A stretch of 64,000 bases of DNA from Prostheceraeus crozeri. Lineage: Eukaryota; Platyhelminthes; Polycladida; Euryleptidae. The notes under the pieces are model-generated. The model was not told the DNA's origin, searched no databases, and saw only the letters and a program-made list of their open reading frames with translations. The stretch is from contig CAJQUW010002101.1 of NCBI GenBank assembly GCA_907163375.1, forward strand, positions 124,001-188,000. The letters are read 5' to 3'. Of this stretch, positions 12,301-23,506 are shown one piece after another; within the stretch, counting starts at the first letter, position 1, and each line of letters begins with the position of its first letter. Made by a program: the position numbers and the translations under genes.

Positions 12301-14151
12301 TTATCAAATTTATCGAATCGGTTATCTATCTTTTCATATTTTCTGCTCGACTGACTTGACTTTTGATAACACTACATAAAGAAAGTTGTTGCTTCAAAGG
12401 TATCATATCATTTCCAATGTGCTTCACCTCCAAGTGAACTATCAGAATCACATGAATAACAACATTCAATCTTACCATTGACGTTTGATTTGGTTTGATA
12501 TTCAATAAGTTAATAAGCGCATGCCTCCATCGTGCTACTTTGGAATTTTATGAGGTGATGTTGAAGAACTTCAATTTTTTATCAAAGTTTTATGTTAGGT
12601 GCAAAGTTGTCTCACAATGCACAAGACGTATTCTTATGGAAAGTTAATGAGAAGATCTTATTGACACAATGGAAAAATTGTGGTGGAAAAATCATTAAGA
12701 CACTTACAGCAAATTGAAATCATGATGAAAATTTCTATGTAATGCTTTAAAACGTGAAAGTACATGCCATGTGCATTTTTCAGTTGGAGATACCTCCCAT
12801 TAGCCAGGTGGTGAGCCTAGAAGCAGCAACACCAATTTTTGGCGAGGGCTTTCGCACGGTTATTGACCATCATAGTCAAATATAGTTCATATAATCAATC
12901 CTGATAGTTTTAGATATTTTCAGCCTCTTGAAAGAATATATAATTACCATTTTCAAATGAGATTTGCTGCAAGCTTACGACTGCAAATTTTTGGTTATTC
13001 GATATTTCAACCATCTGAACTCGCCGATGGCTACCTTTTTCGTAGTCACACGCATTTACTGAACAATACAGAATTCCTGATACCTGCAAAGCTATTTTAG
13101 TACTTATTACAAACTTATGTTGCAAACTAAACTACTTATATAAGCAAATAGTGCCTGTTTCTACAAATCATCAGGAAAAACTAAAATTATCCGCTTTCAA
13201 TTTTTATCTATTATAAAAAAAATTCATTATTTTGGCCATATTCTAGTCAGTCTAGTAAAAGTTTTGAATCTGATTTTGTTCACGAATGCCTTTGAGAAAT
13301 TCCACTACAGACGAAATCTCAATTTTTCCTCTCTAGTAAAAATTGGTTCTTACGAATTTCGAAATTACTAATAATTCATTTGTATTCTGTAGTTTAGTCT
13401 ATCCCTATACAGAGGATTGAAATCGAAAAATTTCTTCACCCGTACTAAGCCCGTGCTAAGCGCGAATGTATTTCTCAATATGTCAATCGATTCGTGTGAA
13501 GCAGCAAAGACATTGACTTCCCGATTAACGATTTAAAATATAGGCTATGACACAAATTCAAAAGAGAAACAAAGTTTGAAAATTGTAGGAGTGTGTGTGT
13601 CGGTGTTGCAGTGCTTAATTTCCCTCTATTTCAGCTTCCTATCGGAAATGATGAGGTTTGATATCTTCTGATCAGATATTTTGACTTTGTTCTTTTCACT
13701 ACTTTATATTCCTAGGCGTTTTCATTTTCCTTTTTAAACTGTTTTTTATGTGCATGATATAAATTCTCCCTCTCTATTATTATCCCAAAGTGAGATGTCA
13801 TGCAGGTATGCTAGATGTACATGTACACCACTTACAACTTTTCGAGAGAAAGCATTTCTGTTGATAGTTAGTAATGTGTTGATGCTTCTGAGTTCCGTCC
13901 GTAAACGTTAATTGTTTTGTAGAAAGTTATGGACTTCGTCAGAGATGTTGCTGCTTCTTAGGATTCGTGGAACTTATAATTGAGTTGTGAGAGTTCAAAC
14001 AGTAAAGCATTTACTAGGCCGCATTAATCAATCACATTTAAGTCAAGTTATGTGAAGGCTAAATAACGAGCACATAGCATCCCATTGTCAGCTTCATTGT
14101 CAAGTAAGACAAGTATTGTCAAGTCAAGCATGAGATCGATAAAGAAACGTT
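9323..14151. other. Unassigned intergenic DNA
   Basis: About 4.8 kb without any supportable gene. Short open frames at about 10040-10360, 11751-12008 and 12910-13125 show no domain, no codon pattern that stands out and no splice context. A GC-rich patch rich in ccgg occurs at 11537-11605. I could not assign a repeat family. Confidence 0.5.
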
Positions 14152-14215
14152 CACTTGATGCATGCAGGTCTTCAGCTGTCTTAGAGCACGAAGACTGCCT
14201 GCATACATCGAGTGT
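14152..14215 (+). ncRNA. Candidate microRNA-like hairpin
   Basis: The arm CACTTGATGCATGCAGG pairs with CCTGCATACATCGAGTG: 17 positions with one G-U pair and one mismatch. The pairing continues as TCTT/AAGA across a small bulge. The loop is about 15-17 bases (14178-14193). Arm length and loop size fit an animal pre-miRNA. Nothing else shows that it is transcribed, and I recognise no known miRNA seed. Confidence 0.35.
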
Positions 14216-15249
14216 GTCACAGTGTGGCTTGAATACGTAGCAGGTCGAAAGTTACTTACTTTGTATTAATGTATTATTCGCTATTCGAATGCCGACGACG
14301 GCGAACAATATTAGTCAGGAATGTTTAATGACGGCAATTCAAATGCGGTGACCATGTGTGCATGAATCTATTGGATCTGATGAACAGCAGATAAAAAGTT
14401 CATACGCGAAATTGCACCCGACCATTTACAACGGATCAGAATGACATGACGCCAGCGGTAGAAGACTTCTGAACCATTTGCAGACCATTTTTTGTCCATT
14501 CATGCGTGGGACCGGAGCTGGTCAAAAAATGGTCTAATCTTCTTTTACATAAATTGTTCTTCCATTGTTTTATTATGCGCTTGGATTGCTCGAGGAGACA
14601 TGCCTTGGTGCATTAAAATTCTTTTAAGAAATTTATAAAAAACGGAGTTAACATCAGATTTCAAGACTGGATACCTACTCTGCTTTGATGCTACCAGTTG
14701 CCCCTGGTTCATAGTTAACATTCATAAGATTCCATTCGGAAGCTACTTAATGCTAAATCTGACGTTGAAGAACTTCACCACGAGATCTGCTCGTTTCAAA
14801 TTTATAAGTAGCCTGCCTGTTGAGGAACTTATCAAATGTTAGCAGATATAATCTCCACGACACACGAGACATTATATCGACTTTTTGGGCGTCATCTATG
14901 AGAGAATGAGGAAACTCTCTTAAATCGGAGAACCGTTGAGATGGTTAATCATAAATTCAATCACTTAGATATCGCGTGAAGAAATGTGTTGCCATTGTAT
15001 TGTGGCGACGATTATCGCTTTGCGAGTTCACGCAGAGCTGATATATCATCAGCCTGTGAGGTTCTGACGGAGAACGGTGTCATTGTCATCAAGTTTCATT
15101 CGCTCCACATTTTTTCTTTTCCTTCTAGAGATTTTGTTTCCGCATTCTAGGTGTCGTTTATTGCCGCAAATAGGAATGCAAATCTTATATTTGAATGTGA
15201 TGAATTGCAATTGAATGCAAAATTAAGGATGATGATCTTTGATGATTTT
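14216..15249. other. Unassigned intergenic DNA
   Basis: No supportable gene or repeat seen. Confidence 0.45.
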
Positions 15250-15310
15250 GAATGTAGCTGGAAAGAGCCAATGAAAAACAGTGCAATTTTGGCTCTTTCC
15301 AACTACATTC
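15250..15310 (+). ncRNA. Long near-perfect hairpin
   Basis: The 20-base arm at 15250-15269 and its partner at 15291-15310 are complementary at 19 of 20 positions, with a 21-base loop. It lies in an open frame of 73 codons that has no recognisable motif. It could be a pre-miRNA-like hairpin or the remnant of a small inverted-repeat element. Confidence 0.35.
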
Positions 15311-16195
15311 ATAACATGAAAAATAGACAAGACAATATATTCAAGATCTTTGATGAATTTATCTTCGAATGATGAAAGTTCCATTGAAATTATTATCTCT
15401 CGAGTAGAGAAATAAAAAAATAGTTTTGATTTTTTTCACATTGGTGTGGACAAGTAGGCCCTACATGTAGCCTATAAAGATGTATAATGCAGAAAATGGT
15501 ACAATTGCTTCAATAATTTGTTATATGATCAGGAGAATGCAAAAATCTGTCCGTGTAATATAAACCCTAAAGAGACAATAAGAAAAACAAGAGGTACACC
15601 CTTGATGTGGTAACTTTGGCCACCCACTGAGATATCAAAATCCAACAAATTGGAATTTACAAATCACGAACGTTCAAAGCAAACTTAAAGCTTACCTCCT
15701 TCCCCTTGATTTCCAATTTTGAAATCTTTAAAAAATGTTCAGAGCTTTATGGAAAGAAAGAAATATTTTGAAAAGTGGCCCAAAGTTACCCCATTTTACG
15801 GTATAATTATCTGTCATTGCATAATCAGATCTAGATAAACATGAGATTTATTCCAATCTCACCAGTCAATCAGAGTAAATATAAAATGATCTTTTGATTA
15901 GTTTATGTCTCGCTGGTATCGCTTTGTGGCCTCTTCTAAAATCTGAGCTAATCTGAGCTATTTAGCAAAAAGAATCAAAAATCAAATTTTCCTTTGGCCT
16001 GTGTTTGAACTCTATGACTCTCAATATACCGTACAAGCAATCAGCTTTAACATAGATTACTTCATCATGAAGATTCACGTTAGAATCTCTACCTACACTG
16101 TACACCATTAGTTATAATCATTTTTTGATACGCAATGAAGGAGCAAAAACAGTCTTAAGTATATTATCAGTGCCGTTTTTAAAAACGCATGTAGA
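15311..16195. other. Unassigned intergenic DNA
   Basis: No supportable gene or repeat seen; AT-rich. Confidence 0.45.
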
Positions 16196-16226
16196 ATGAA
16201 TAAATGAATGAATGAATGAATGAATG
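16196..16226. repeat. (AATG)n microsatellite
   Basis: Seven to eight tandem AATG units, probably the 3' tail of the adjacent LINE relic. Confidence 0.9.
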
Positions 16227-17165
16227 ATGCCATATATTTGTTACACAGGTCGGTGAACACATTTACAAAATTCGAAAATTTACAAACAGATCGATCACGT
16301 CAATTCACAATAAAGTTAGGAAAATATCAACAAAGCTAATGGTAAGCATAAATCAGAAAGGAAGACATTTTATGGCACTAATGACAGAATCTAATAAAAC
16401 TATATACGGATAAATGCACAATATGCTGAAAAAATTTAGGTTTAGTCACAGTCAGCTCTTCGCAAATTCAAAATCAAATATATTTGTTTAAAAGCCCTCT
16501 TCATCAAGAAGTCAATATAGGAATTCCATTTCATGTCACACCAAATAATACAGCCAAGTATCTTTACATAAGGTGCACTGCGCAACAACACATTGTTTGA
16601 CAAATAGACATTTTCAACGGAAATACTTTTACTTGTGACTATGTTCATAACACAACATTTATCATAATTTATACTGACCTCAATTCACAATATTTTCCCA
16701 TTCAAGAGAAAGTTGATCATCTTCAGATTTTCTCAGAAAATGGAGCAAAGTTATATCAGCCGCATACTTAATCATTATGGAATTTGAACATGCGGGACTG
16801 AGAGTGTTTTTAGCCACACAAAACAAGATGGGGCCAACCACACTTACCTGTGGCACTCTACTGGATACACTCGCCCAGCCAGATCCCCAATACACACGCG
16901 TTGAAATCGATTGCTTAAATAGTTGGATATCCACCGAAAAGCTTGTATTGGTATTTCAAACCGAACACAGGCATCCAAAATAGTTTTCATCGTTGGTTTA
17001 TCAAATGCTTTCGATAGATCAATGGTTAGTAATCGGACAACACCTGATGAAGAATCCAAATATTCTAATATTTTCCCATACATCAAAGTAAGGGCGTTAT
17101 TAGTTCCTTTCCCTCGGCCAGGGGGATATGCGAATTGATTGGATGATATTTTATCTTTCACATTA
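16196..17165 (-). mobile_element. LINE relic (jockey/CR1-like), 5' truncated, with CATT microsatellite tail
   Basis: On the minus strand, frames at 16844-17161, 16680-16934 and 16442-16648 give successive RT pieces: QFAYPPGRGKGTNNAL, TIDLSKAFDK, VPQVSVVGPILF, YAADITLL (a decayed Y/FADD active site) and VKILGCIIWCDMKWN from the thumb. The frames overlap, so at least two frame changes have accumulated. The 3' end runs into a (CATT)n tract (16196-16226 on the plus strand as AATG repeats), the kind of microsatellite tail seen on CR1/L2-like LINEs. The 5' endonuclease domain is absent. It is a dead, fairly old copy. Confidence 0.8.
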
Positions 17166-18298
17166 GGCAGAAACTACTTGCTGTCAACAATTATTAAAAT
17201 GAAGTTGCATCCTTATTCACACAGGTTGATCTGGTAGTGATGTGTAACAATAAACAGGTGCGGAAGCAAAGGGCTTGTTTTGTGATGAAATATCAATTCA
17301 TGCCGTGCACTCCATGATCACGTGCAAGAGCACTTTATTTCTGGGTGTAACCGGTTGCCGGTCATCCGGTGCCGGTTATTGGTTAAAAAAAACCAGTCGA
17401 GGAAAATTCAAAAAATTTTGATTTTCTTGAAAAATTGTTAAACACATTCAAAAACGAATGAACCTTTGCTTAATAGTGTTTTTTGCGACTTCAAGGTGTA
17501 GGCCTATGCATGATTTCCCCCTACATGATGCATGTAGCTGCTTAAGTATCGTATAGTGAATGGATCGGCCCACGAAATTTGAGTTTTGGTTAGAAGGCGC
17601 CATTTATATTTTCTGCATTGCAAATATATGTCTGCTGCTAATTGCAAATAGAAACTACATGTAAATCTAACATGAATAAGAAAAAGGCATCTCGAGTAAT
17701 GCACGTTGCAAATACTAGGGCGACATTGTAAATTATCTCATTGTAAGATGTAATTCATAGATTAAAGAGATGAAATCTGTTGGGCAAGTTCAAGCTTCAA
17801 CATATGCAAGAGAAGAATTCAAAATCTGCATAAACTAAATTAATAAGTATCTTTACGTATTTTCTCTATAGATAGTGCCGGAGCACAAATGGGTTGTTAA
17901 CTGAATGAAGGACCTACTATAATTAAACTATAATTACCCAAATAGTTGATTTATTACTTATGCAAGTGTCAGTAAAATCCTAACTTGCGCTCAGATTTCA
18001 ATGTCAATAGTAATCGCAAGATTATCTGACATTATCTGAGAATCGTTTCTTATCGGATAATTGCTCTATGTGTTCAATGACTTGACGAAATCACTTCCCA
18101 TTTTCATCGCTTATTTCCAAATCAAATAGAAAGCAATCCAAATGACTGTTCAAAACATATTCTTTCAAAGAAACAAGTTAAGTGCACGGCAAGTCTCACG
18201 GTGCCAAAACGATGTATAATTCTGTATCTATTTGTATGCTTTACATACTAAAGCCATACCAACATTATGCTAAAGCAAAGCATGAATGATGTCTAAAA
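17166..18298. other. Unassigned intergenic DNA
   Basis: No gene seen. A ccggt-rich patch lies at 17348-17395. Confidence 0.45.
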
Positions 18299-18430
18299 TA
18301 TGTTGATTTAAGGCCTTTTGTCAATAAAGATCACACTAATGTTACTACTGTTTTGTAAGTAGTGAGATAGTGACATTTAAGAGTCAAACTTACAATATTG
18401 AATTCGATTTTAATACATGTAAGTCTATGG
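18299..18430 (+). repeat. Dispersed repeat, copy 1
   Basis: Shares an extended match with 19630-19770: TTGATTTAAGGC, TTTTGTCAATA, TTTAAGAGTCAAACTTACAA and ATTGAATTCGATT, in the same order and orientation. Neither copy has visible coding content. Family unknown. Confidence 0.7.
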
Positions 18431-19629
18431 CATTTCATAAATAATCTATAGGTATTCAACCTCAACAATTATGCATTATGTAATTTTGGAGTTGAGAATA
18501 TTATCAATCCGAAATAAATACACATTTTAATTCATGAACGCAAAATATAGCTATGCTTGAGATAAATATGTCAACATGGTTACACTAAAGATAACGTTTG
18601 AATGTGTTGATGGTAATCAACTTCGTTCATTCAGTAGAGCTAACCAAACGTACTGTTAATAATGCTAGGCAAATAGAATCGTTGATATACAGCGTAAAAT
18701 TCACAATAAATCTAAACTTGTTAAATAACACACTATCAAAAAGAAATATTCATGACTGGTATTACTGAAAAAAGTTATTTGACAGTAGTATGTAATATAT
18801 ATTATTTGAGGTACTTTTTGCAGGTTGCAGAGACCTTCATTCCATGAATTATATGTCAATCCATAAATGTGACAGTCTCAAAAATGATGTTTCCTAGCCG
18901 CATAGGCCCTGTATCATAGACAGATAAGCATTTTAAAATGTAAAGGTGACAAAGGGAAATTATGTAATAACTGCATCAGTGGTTACTCAGTAACAGCCTT
19001 TTCAGCTGTATACCGTGAAAAAGGAAGACTTCACTGTTTCAAAATGTCACTCAAATTATATTGTAGGCCTACAGAATTGTAAGTTTATTTTTCTGTGGTT
19101 AATCAAATCTGTCACTCTATTTGACAGATTAACTCCCATGCATGGTAAGTTTGCTAAGGGAAATCTGTAATTTGTTTCGTAATTTCATCGAAAAAACATT
19201 GCTACTTGTTGAAATTTGATGTTTTTCATTCACAAGTGTAGTGGAACTAGGACAGCACACTGAAAAACCCTTTATGAAATCAACAGATATTTAAACATTG
19301 ATAAATAGCTAAATTTTTAGAGGTGTTAGCTGTAACTTGAAGCTGACTGCATTTTTTGTCCATTGAAATAATCATAAAATTTTTGCATTATGAAAAAGAT
19401 GTCGGTAAGCTCACACTGTCAGCCCATTTTCATCAAAAATTTCTGTCGTATCTATCTTGAAATGCTGCATCAGAGATCATGTATAATTGTTTTCGTGAGG
19501 ACTGGCCAAAACCAACACTACTTAGTAAAGTGACATATTTGCCAATTTAATCTATGAAACATCAGGTATCCCATGGTGTAATGTTCATTAAAATTGAATT
19601 ACAACTCCAACGCGAATTTTCCAATCTAA
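18431..19629. repeat. Intergenic DNA with a stretch related to the mariner-sized element
   Basis: About 19370-19640 resembles 53830-54075 inside the mariner-sized element: the CTGTC.GCC.A.TTTCAT..AAA pattern, GAAA.TCTGCATCA and the AACACGAA/AACGCGAA-TTT ending occur in the same order. It is therefore probably a decayed copy of the same repeat family, but I could not find clear ends for it here. The rest is unassigned. Confidence 0.45.
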
Positions 19630-19770
19630 ATTAGGTTGATTTGAGGCATTTTGTCAATATACATGGTTTTAAGTTGCATGGTACTCATTACTGTGTTATA
19701 AGTAGTAAGCTATTGACATTTAAGAGTCAAACTTACAATATTGAATTCGATTATATTCCATGGAAGTCTA
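19630..19770 (+). repeat. Dispersed repeat, copy 2
   Basis: Direct-repeat partner of 18299-18430, about 1.33 kb away. The strongest shared segment is TTTAAGAGTCAAACTTACAA followed by ATATTGAATTCGATT. Confidence 0.7.
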
Positions 19771-19943
19771 AAAGATTGTATTACGTAAATTTTAAATTAA
19801 GCTAGCGATCAATCTGTATTGATAATACGTTTGTAATTCACAAAATAGCAAATACAATTCTGATTGAGATATAAAAATGATTGAGGTTGCAAAGACGCTA
19901 TCGTTCAATCCCAATGGTATTAGATAATACAGTGAAAGGTGTT

Positions 19944-19949
19944 GAGCAT
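19944..19949. repeat. Target-site duplication of outer Polinton (left)
   Basis: GAGCAT, matched exactly by 52694-52699 directly outside the other end of the element. Confidence 0.9.
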
Positions 19950-20834
19950 AGTAGTAATCCAGTGGCAAAATCAAGTCCAGTGCAGTACAGTGATGAGTCA
20001 TCATGCTGACTCAGCCCCCCTCTGGAAGGAAGGAAGGAGGAACTGTGAGGCAAGGGATGGGAAGGACGGTGATAGGAATGTGGGCAGGATAGAGTTGGAA
20101 AAGGGTGGGTTTTGGTGGTTTTGGGATGAGAAAAGTCGTTTTTCGACATGAAGGAGTGCTCGGATGGGAAAACGGAGTGCAAATTCGGACTTTTTGGTCA
20201 ATGTTGGGTCTAGGAACTTCTTTCCACCTCAATCGGAGAGAAAAAGTTCTGACCACCCCCCCCCCTCGGCAGCGATCGTCCAACTTTGGTTGCAGGGATG
20301 GTAGAAAGTCGTGCAATAGCTCGTTTGAAAGCTGAGAGTGAGAAAAATGCAGTGGAAAGCTCAGTTTGGTCCTATTTTCCTGGGTTTAGGGAGGAAAATG
20401 GCAGGAAAACGTCAGAGTTGGAAAAGTCAAGTGTTGGATGTTTTGGGATGAGAAAAGTCGTTTTTTGACATGAAGGAGTGCTCGGATGGGAAAACGGAGT
20501 GCAAATTCGGAAGTTTTGGTCAATGTTGGGTCTAGGAACTTCTTTCCAGCTCAGTCGGAGAGAAAAAGTTCTGACTTCCCCCCTGTCAGACTTCCAACTT
20601 TGGTGTTAGAGATCTTACAAAGTCGTGCAATAGCTCGTTTGAAAGCTGAGAGTGAGACAAATTCAGTGGAAAACACGGCTTGTTCCTATCTGCCTTCGTT
20701 TAGATGTGAGACGTCATTGAAAATTTGGGACTTTGATGAAAAAACGACAGAGTTAGAATTTTTACAAAAATCGCTCTAGCGGGTGAACCAAGCCTAGGAT
20801 GGGAAAACAGAGATCAGATTTGGAATCAGCGTGC
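19950..20834 (+). repeat. Outer Polinton left terminal inverted repeat
   Basis: About 885 bp. The inverted partner is split into 34350-34949 and 52309-52693 by the inner element. Similarity stops sharply after GGAATCAGCGTGC. The repeat has an internal duplication of about 320 bp: the block around GATGAGAAAAGTCGTTTTT (near 20124 and 20447), the AAAAAGTTCTGAC block (near 20242 and 20564) and GTCGTGCAATAGCTCG each occur twice. Open frames inside it are by-products of repeat sequence. Confidence 0.88.
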
Positions 20835-20879
20835 TATGTTACACCTGAATATCATTCATGCTATGTCTCCAAAGTGAAA

Positions 20880-21308
20880 GGAAGAAAGATGACAGAAGCA
20901 GTAGAGTTTACGAATGAATTTTGTTCACTACGTTTTCATCGACAAAGTCTTCGTGGTGTGATTAGGGACTACATCATCTCATTTCATCATGAAACGGCAG
21001 ACTAAGAATTTGCTATCGCTAAAGGCTTCGTTTTCCAACTGCTCATGAACAGTTCGATAAATAAAGATTTGAAAGGTCGATTAGTTGCAGAGATTGAATT
21101 TGAGAAAGTGACTGATGAACATGCAGGTGAGCGTGTAGTGTTTCATTTTGCATCCTATTCTGCAGAGACGATACATGATCCCAAAGATTTCTATCAGCGA
21201 CACATGGCGAAAATTGCATATCGACTACATTCATTTCATGAGCATGGATCCAACTTGCTCTTATGTCGCATAAAACACATTCATATTCAACTCAATGTGC
21301 TAAACTAG
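20880..21308 (+). pseudogene. Stand-alone relative of the PolB N-terminal domain, copy 1
   Basis: Function unknown. The first part reads LRFHRQSLRGVIRDYII. The second reads KGRLVAEIEFEKV, then HFASYSAETIHDPKDFYQRH and IKHIHIQLNVLN. The same ordered blocks occur in the polymerase gene of this element (KFSLERLVRDYEL, FNKVDS, FNERDSG, IEKVDIKINLLE, about 29060-29600) and in two further plus-strand copies (23507-23950, 31596-32045). In animal Polintons such a domain normally sits at the start of the polymerase. Here it appears as separate small genes, which suggests duplication and reuse, perhaps as a replication accessory protein. The copy does not look whole. Confidence 0.6.
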
Positions 21309-21446
21309 ATTTGACTACAAGATTTGGGAAAACCATTCATGAATCAGTCGTGCGCGTGCCTCCTTTTCCCTGCCGCAACGAAGTCAGGGGAGAAACGGAG
21401 GTCTCTGATTGGCTCTCATAGTGTCAAATGTGGATTCGCAGGAGAC

Positions 21447-21453
21447 TATAAAA
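21447..21453 (+). promoter_or_regulatory. TATA box for the left plus-strand genes of the outer Polinton
   Basis: TATAAAA followed by GCAGACG. It lies about 130 bp ahead of the first candidate start codon of the next gene at 21583 and leads into a CT-rich leader. Confidence 0.55.
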
Positions 21454-21582
21454 GCAGACGTCTCCCCATTTTCTCTTCATTTCATTCTCTTGACTTGGAA
21501 AGCGTGTGTAACTTGCGAAAGGCATTCTTCGTCTCAATTTTGTCTGATTCAATCCTGTTTGCAAATTTACAAGTGAGTGTCA

Positions 21583-21815
21583 TGACTGTGTGGCCTAAAC
21601 CTTACCAACATTTTAGAAGAGAGACGCAGGAGAGTGTGTGGCCGATGATTGTACAAGCTCATTTTGTTGAACCATCACCACCATCGCCACCTCCACCACC
21701 TAGAAGCTTTACCTTTAAGTCTTTTAGGGAATTGAAACTTAATTCGGGTCCTAAGCCCAAGACATTTAATTTACTGGACGATAACGAAGACTTAGACTGT
21801 GGTGATAAGCTTTAA
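21583..21815 (+). CDS. Small proline-rich protein, unknown
   Basis: A 77-residue frame behind the TATA box at 21447. It has a polyproline run (EPSPPSPPPPPRSF) in the middle and an acidic end (LLDDNEDLDCGDKL). No family recognised. The start at 21583 (MTVWPKPYQHF) is chosen because it is the first ATG after a good promoter that leaves a compact protein; the same frame stays open further upstream through the leader. It may be the first exon of a spliced transcript, since a strong splice-acceptor-like TTCTTTCGTTACAG lies downstream before the next gene. Confidence 0.4.
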
Positions 21816-21938
21816 ATCATGTGGATGCCCCAAAAGGTCCTGTTAAGGGCCACCTCATATGTCACTGCTAAGCTAACAATTTTATTTTCTCTGATGATCA
21901 TGAATGTACTTAGTGGTATTCTTTCGTTACAGACTGCC

Positions 21939-22622
21939 ATGGCCATGAATCCTACTCCAACTGCAGCATCACTGAATCCTCAACATCTCGAGCTGTGGAA
22001 TCCGAAAATTGAAAAGGTAATTCACGGCTATCCTACCTACAAACAACAAGTGCGCTACAACGGTCTTCAACTCTATCTTCAAATGCCGGCGGTATACTTA
22101 CCAAAAGTGGATACGCAAGTAAATCGTTGCGGTCAAAACCTGAGTATCCCTATTGATAATTGGTTGCGTCAGCAGCTTGACATTTTAGAAGACGTTGTGA
22201 GGCAAAAGGCTCTTATTCCTACTGAACTATTACAGTTGTGGCCAGAAAAGAAAATTTCTTATTATAAACCTCTGTATCGCGGCACTCGCTGCTATATTTT
22301 GCAAAGCAAGTATTGTAAAGTCACTTCAGGAGTGACAGTTGAACAGTCAGTTGAAACAGAATTGTCATCGCTAGGTGCAGGCTTTTATTCATTTCATTTT
22401 GTGGTGCCTGCTGTTTATGTGGGACCTCATCAATCTGACGGTAATTTGATTTCTCTCAATTTGCGCATTGCTCAAATTCATCATCAACCTGAGTTAACAG
22501 GACTTGATCACATTGAGAAAGTCATTGATTCTTGTTTCAAAGAGTGTCAAGTACCTGTCACTAAACCTAAACGTCGTCGCGCATCAAAGAAAGTTGGTGT
22601 TACCACCAAAGAGAAATCTTAA
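21939..22622 (+). CDS. GFYSF-block protein A (unknown; possible DNA-binding protein)
   Basis: About 227 residues from ATG 21939 (MAMNPTPTAA), just after a splice-acceptor-like TTCGTTACAG; the frame itself is open from 21819. The middle is soluble and mixed. A distinctive block GAGFYSFHF..PAVYVGPHQSDG..ISLNLRI lies near residues 150-185, and the end is strongly basic (KPKRRRASKKVG), as in nucleic-acid-binding proteins. A related block (GKGFYSFEI..QTIYMGPRRDG..FTLNPYL) occurs in the protein at 24462-24950, so the two are paralogues. Beta-rich spacing and the basic tail would suit an OB-fold single-strand DNA-binding protein, but that is inference. Confidence 0.5.
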   Translation: MAMNPTPTAASLNPQHLELWNPKIEKVIHGYPTYKQQVRYNGLQLYLQMPAVYLPKVDTQVNRCGQNLSIPIDNWLRQQLDILEDVVRQKALIPTELLQLWPEKKISYYKPLYRGTRCYILQSKYCKVTSGVTVEQSVETELSSLGAGFYSFHFVVPAVYVGPHQSDGNLISLNLRIAQIHHQPELTGLDHIEKVIDSCFKECQVPVTKPKRRRASKKVGVTTKEKS

Positions 22623-22797
22623 GTATTGTAATCAGTTAGTATGTAGTGAATGTGGAAAAACGCGGTCTTGCGCGTTATGTTCAAATAAAACATTGTAATC
22701 ATGTTGTATGCATCTTTTGTTATGTAAAGGACAGACATCCTTGTAAAGTTCCTGCTCAATGTATTATCCTGTAATGAAGTCTTTTTGATATTGTAGG

Positions 22798-23168
22798 TTG
22801 TCATCTTCATAGACAGTGAGGGAACACCCATGCAGGAGTTAAGTGCTATTGCAATGAGGGAAAGTGATCAAACTGTTGTTAGTGTATATCATAGATTTGC
22901 CTACTGTCCTCCACACAAAGACGAATGGTCACGGCGTCATGTGCATGGACTTGATCCTTCTATTTTGATTCATATTGGATTTGTAAATGAAACGTATTTG
23001 ATAAGTGATTCCAAACGGTGGTTGTCAGGCTTTCATATTGTTAAAATATTAGGAAATGATTCTGAACGAGAAGCAGCAACACTTCAGTTGCACATTGATA
23101 ATTTATATTTACCATGTTGGATAGATCGTGTAAGACAAGACTATCATATGCATTGTGATGAAAAGTAG
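22798..23168 (+). CDS. Possible DEDD-type 3'-5' exonuclease fragment or exon
   Basis: The frame reads VVIFIDSEGTPMQELSAIAM right after TTGATATTGTAG, a good splice acceptor, so it is probably an exon rather than a start at the internal ATG 22830. A hydrophobic strand ending in D-x-E-G is the ExoI signature of RNase H-fold exonucleases (DnaQ-like). Later parts read VSVYHRFAYCPPHKDEWSRR, HVHGL and LPCWIDRVRQDYHMHC. The remaining acidic catalytic positions are not convincingly placed, so the call is tentative. About 123 codons. It lies between GFYSF protein A and a polymerase-N-domain relative in the same transcriptional direction. Confidence 0.4.
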
Positions 23169-23506
23169 TTCAGAGATGAAATGATTTTTGATATGGCTGT
23201 ATGTTTCGGTGAGAGACATCACCTTTACAGACCACCATCCCATTGTAATACTAGAAATAAAGCCACCTACATTGCAAAACTCTCTTCACGCTGGCATTGC
23301 AATCTCTATGACGTTTATGAACTGTATCTATATTATTGTCAACAGCATGGGTCTATGTAAAACGTGTTTTTACTCCTTGTGAATGAATGATGATCATTTT
23401 ATGAAGTGCATTCTGTACTTGTAAATTTTGTCTGGTGTTGAATAAACTTACAGTGGAACATGATTGTTGTTTCTGTTTTATTCATAGTGGAAGTCATTGA
23501 AGCAAT

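Noticed and set aside
19898-20779. Several overlapping open frames as genes
   Set aside because: They lie wholly in the outer terminal inverted repeat, recur in inverse form at 34405-34969 and 52338-52752, and have no domains.
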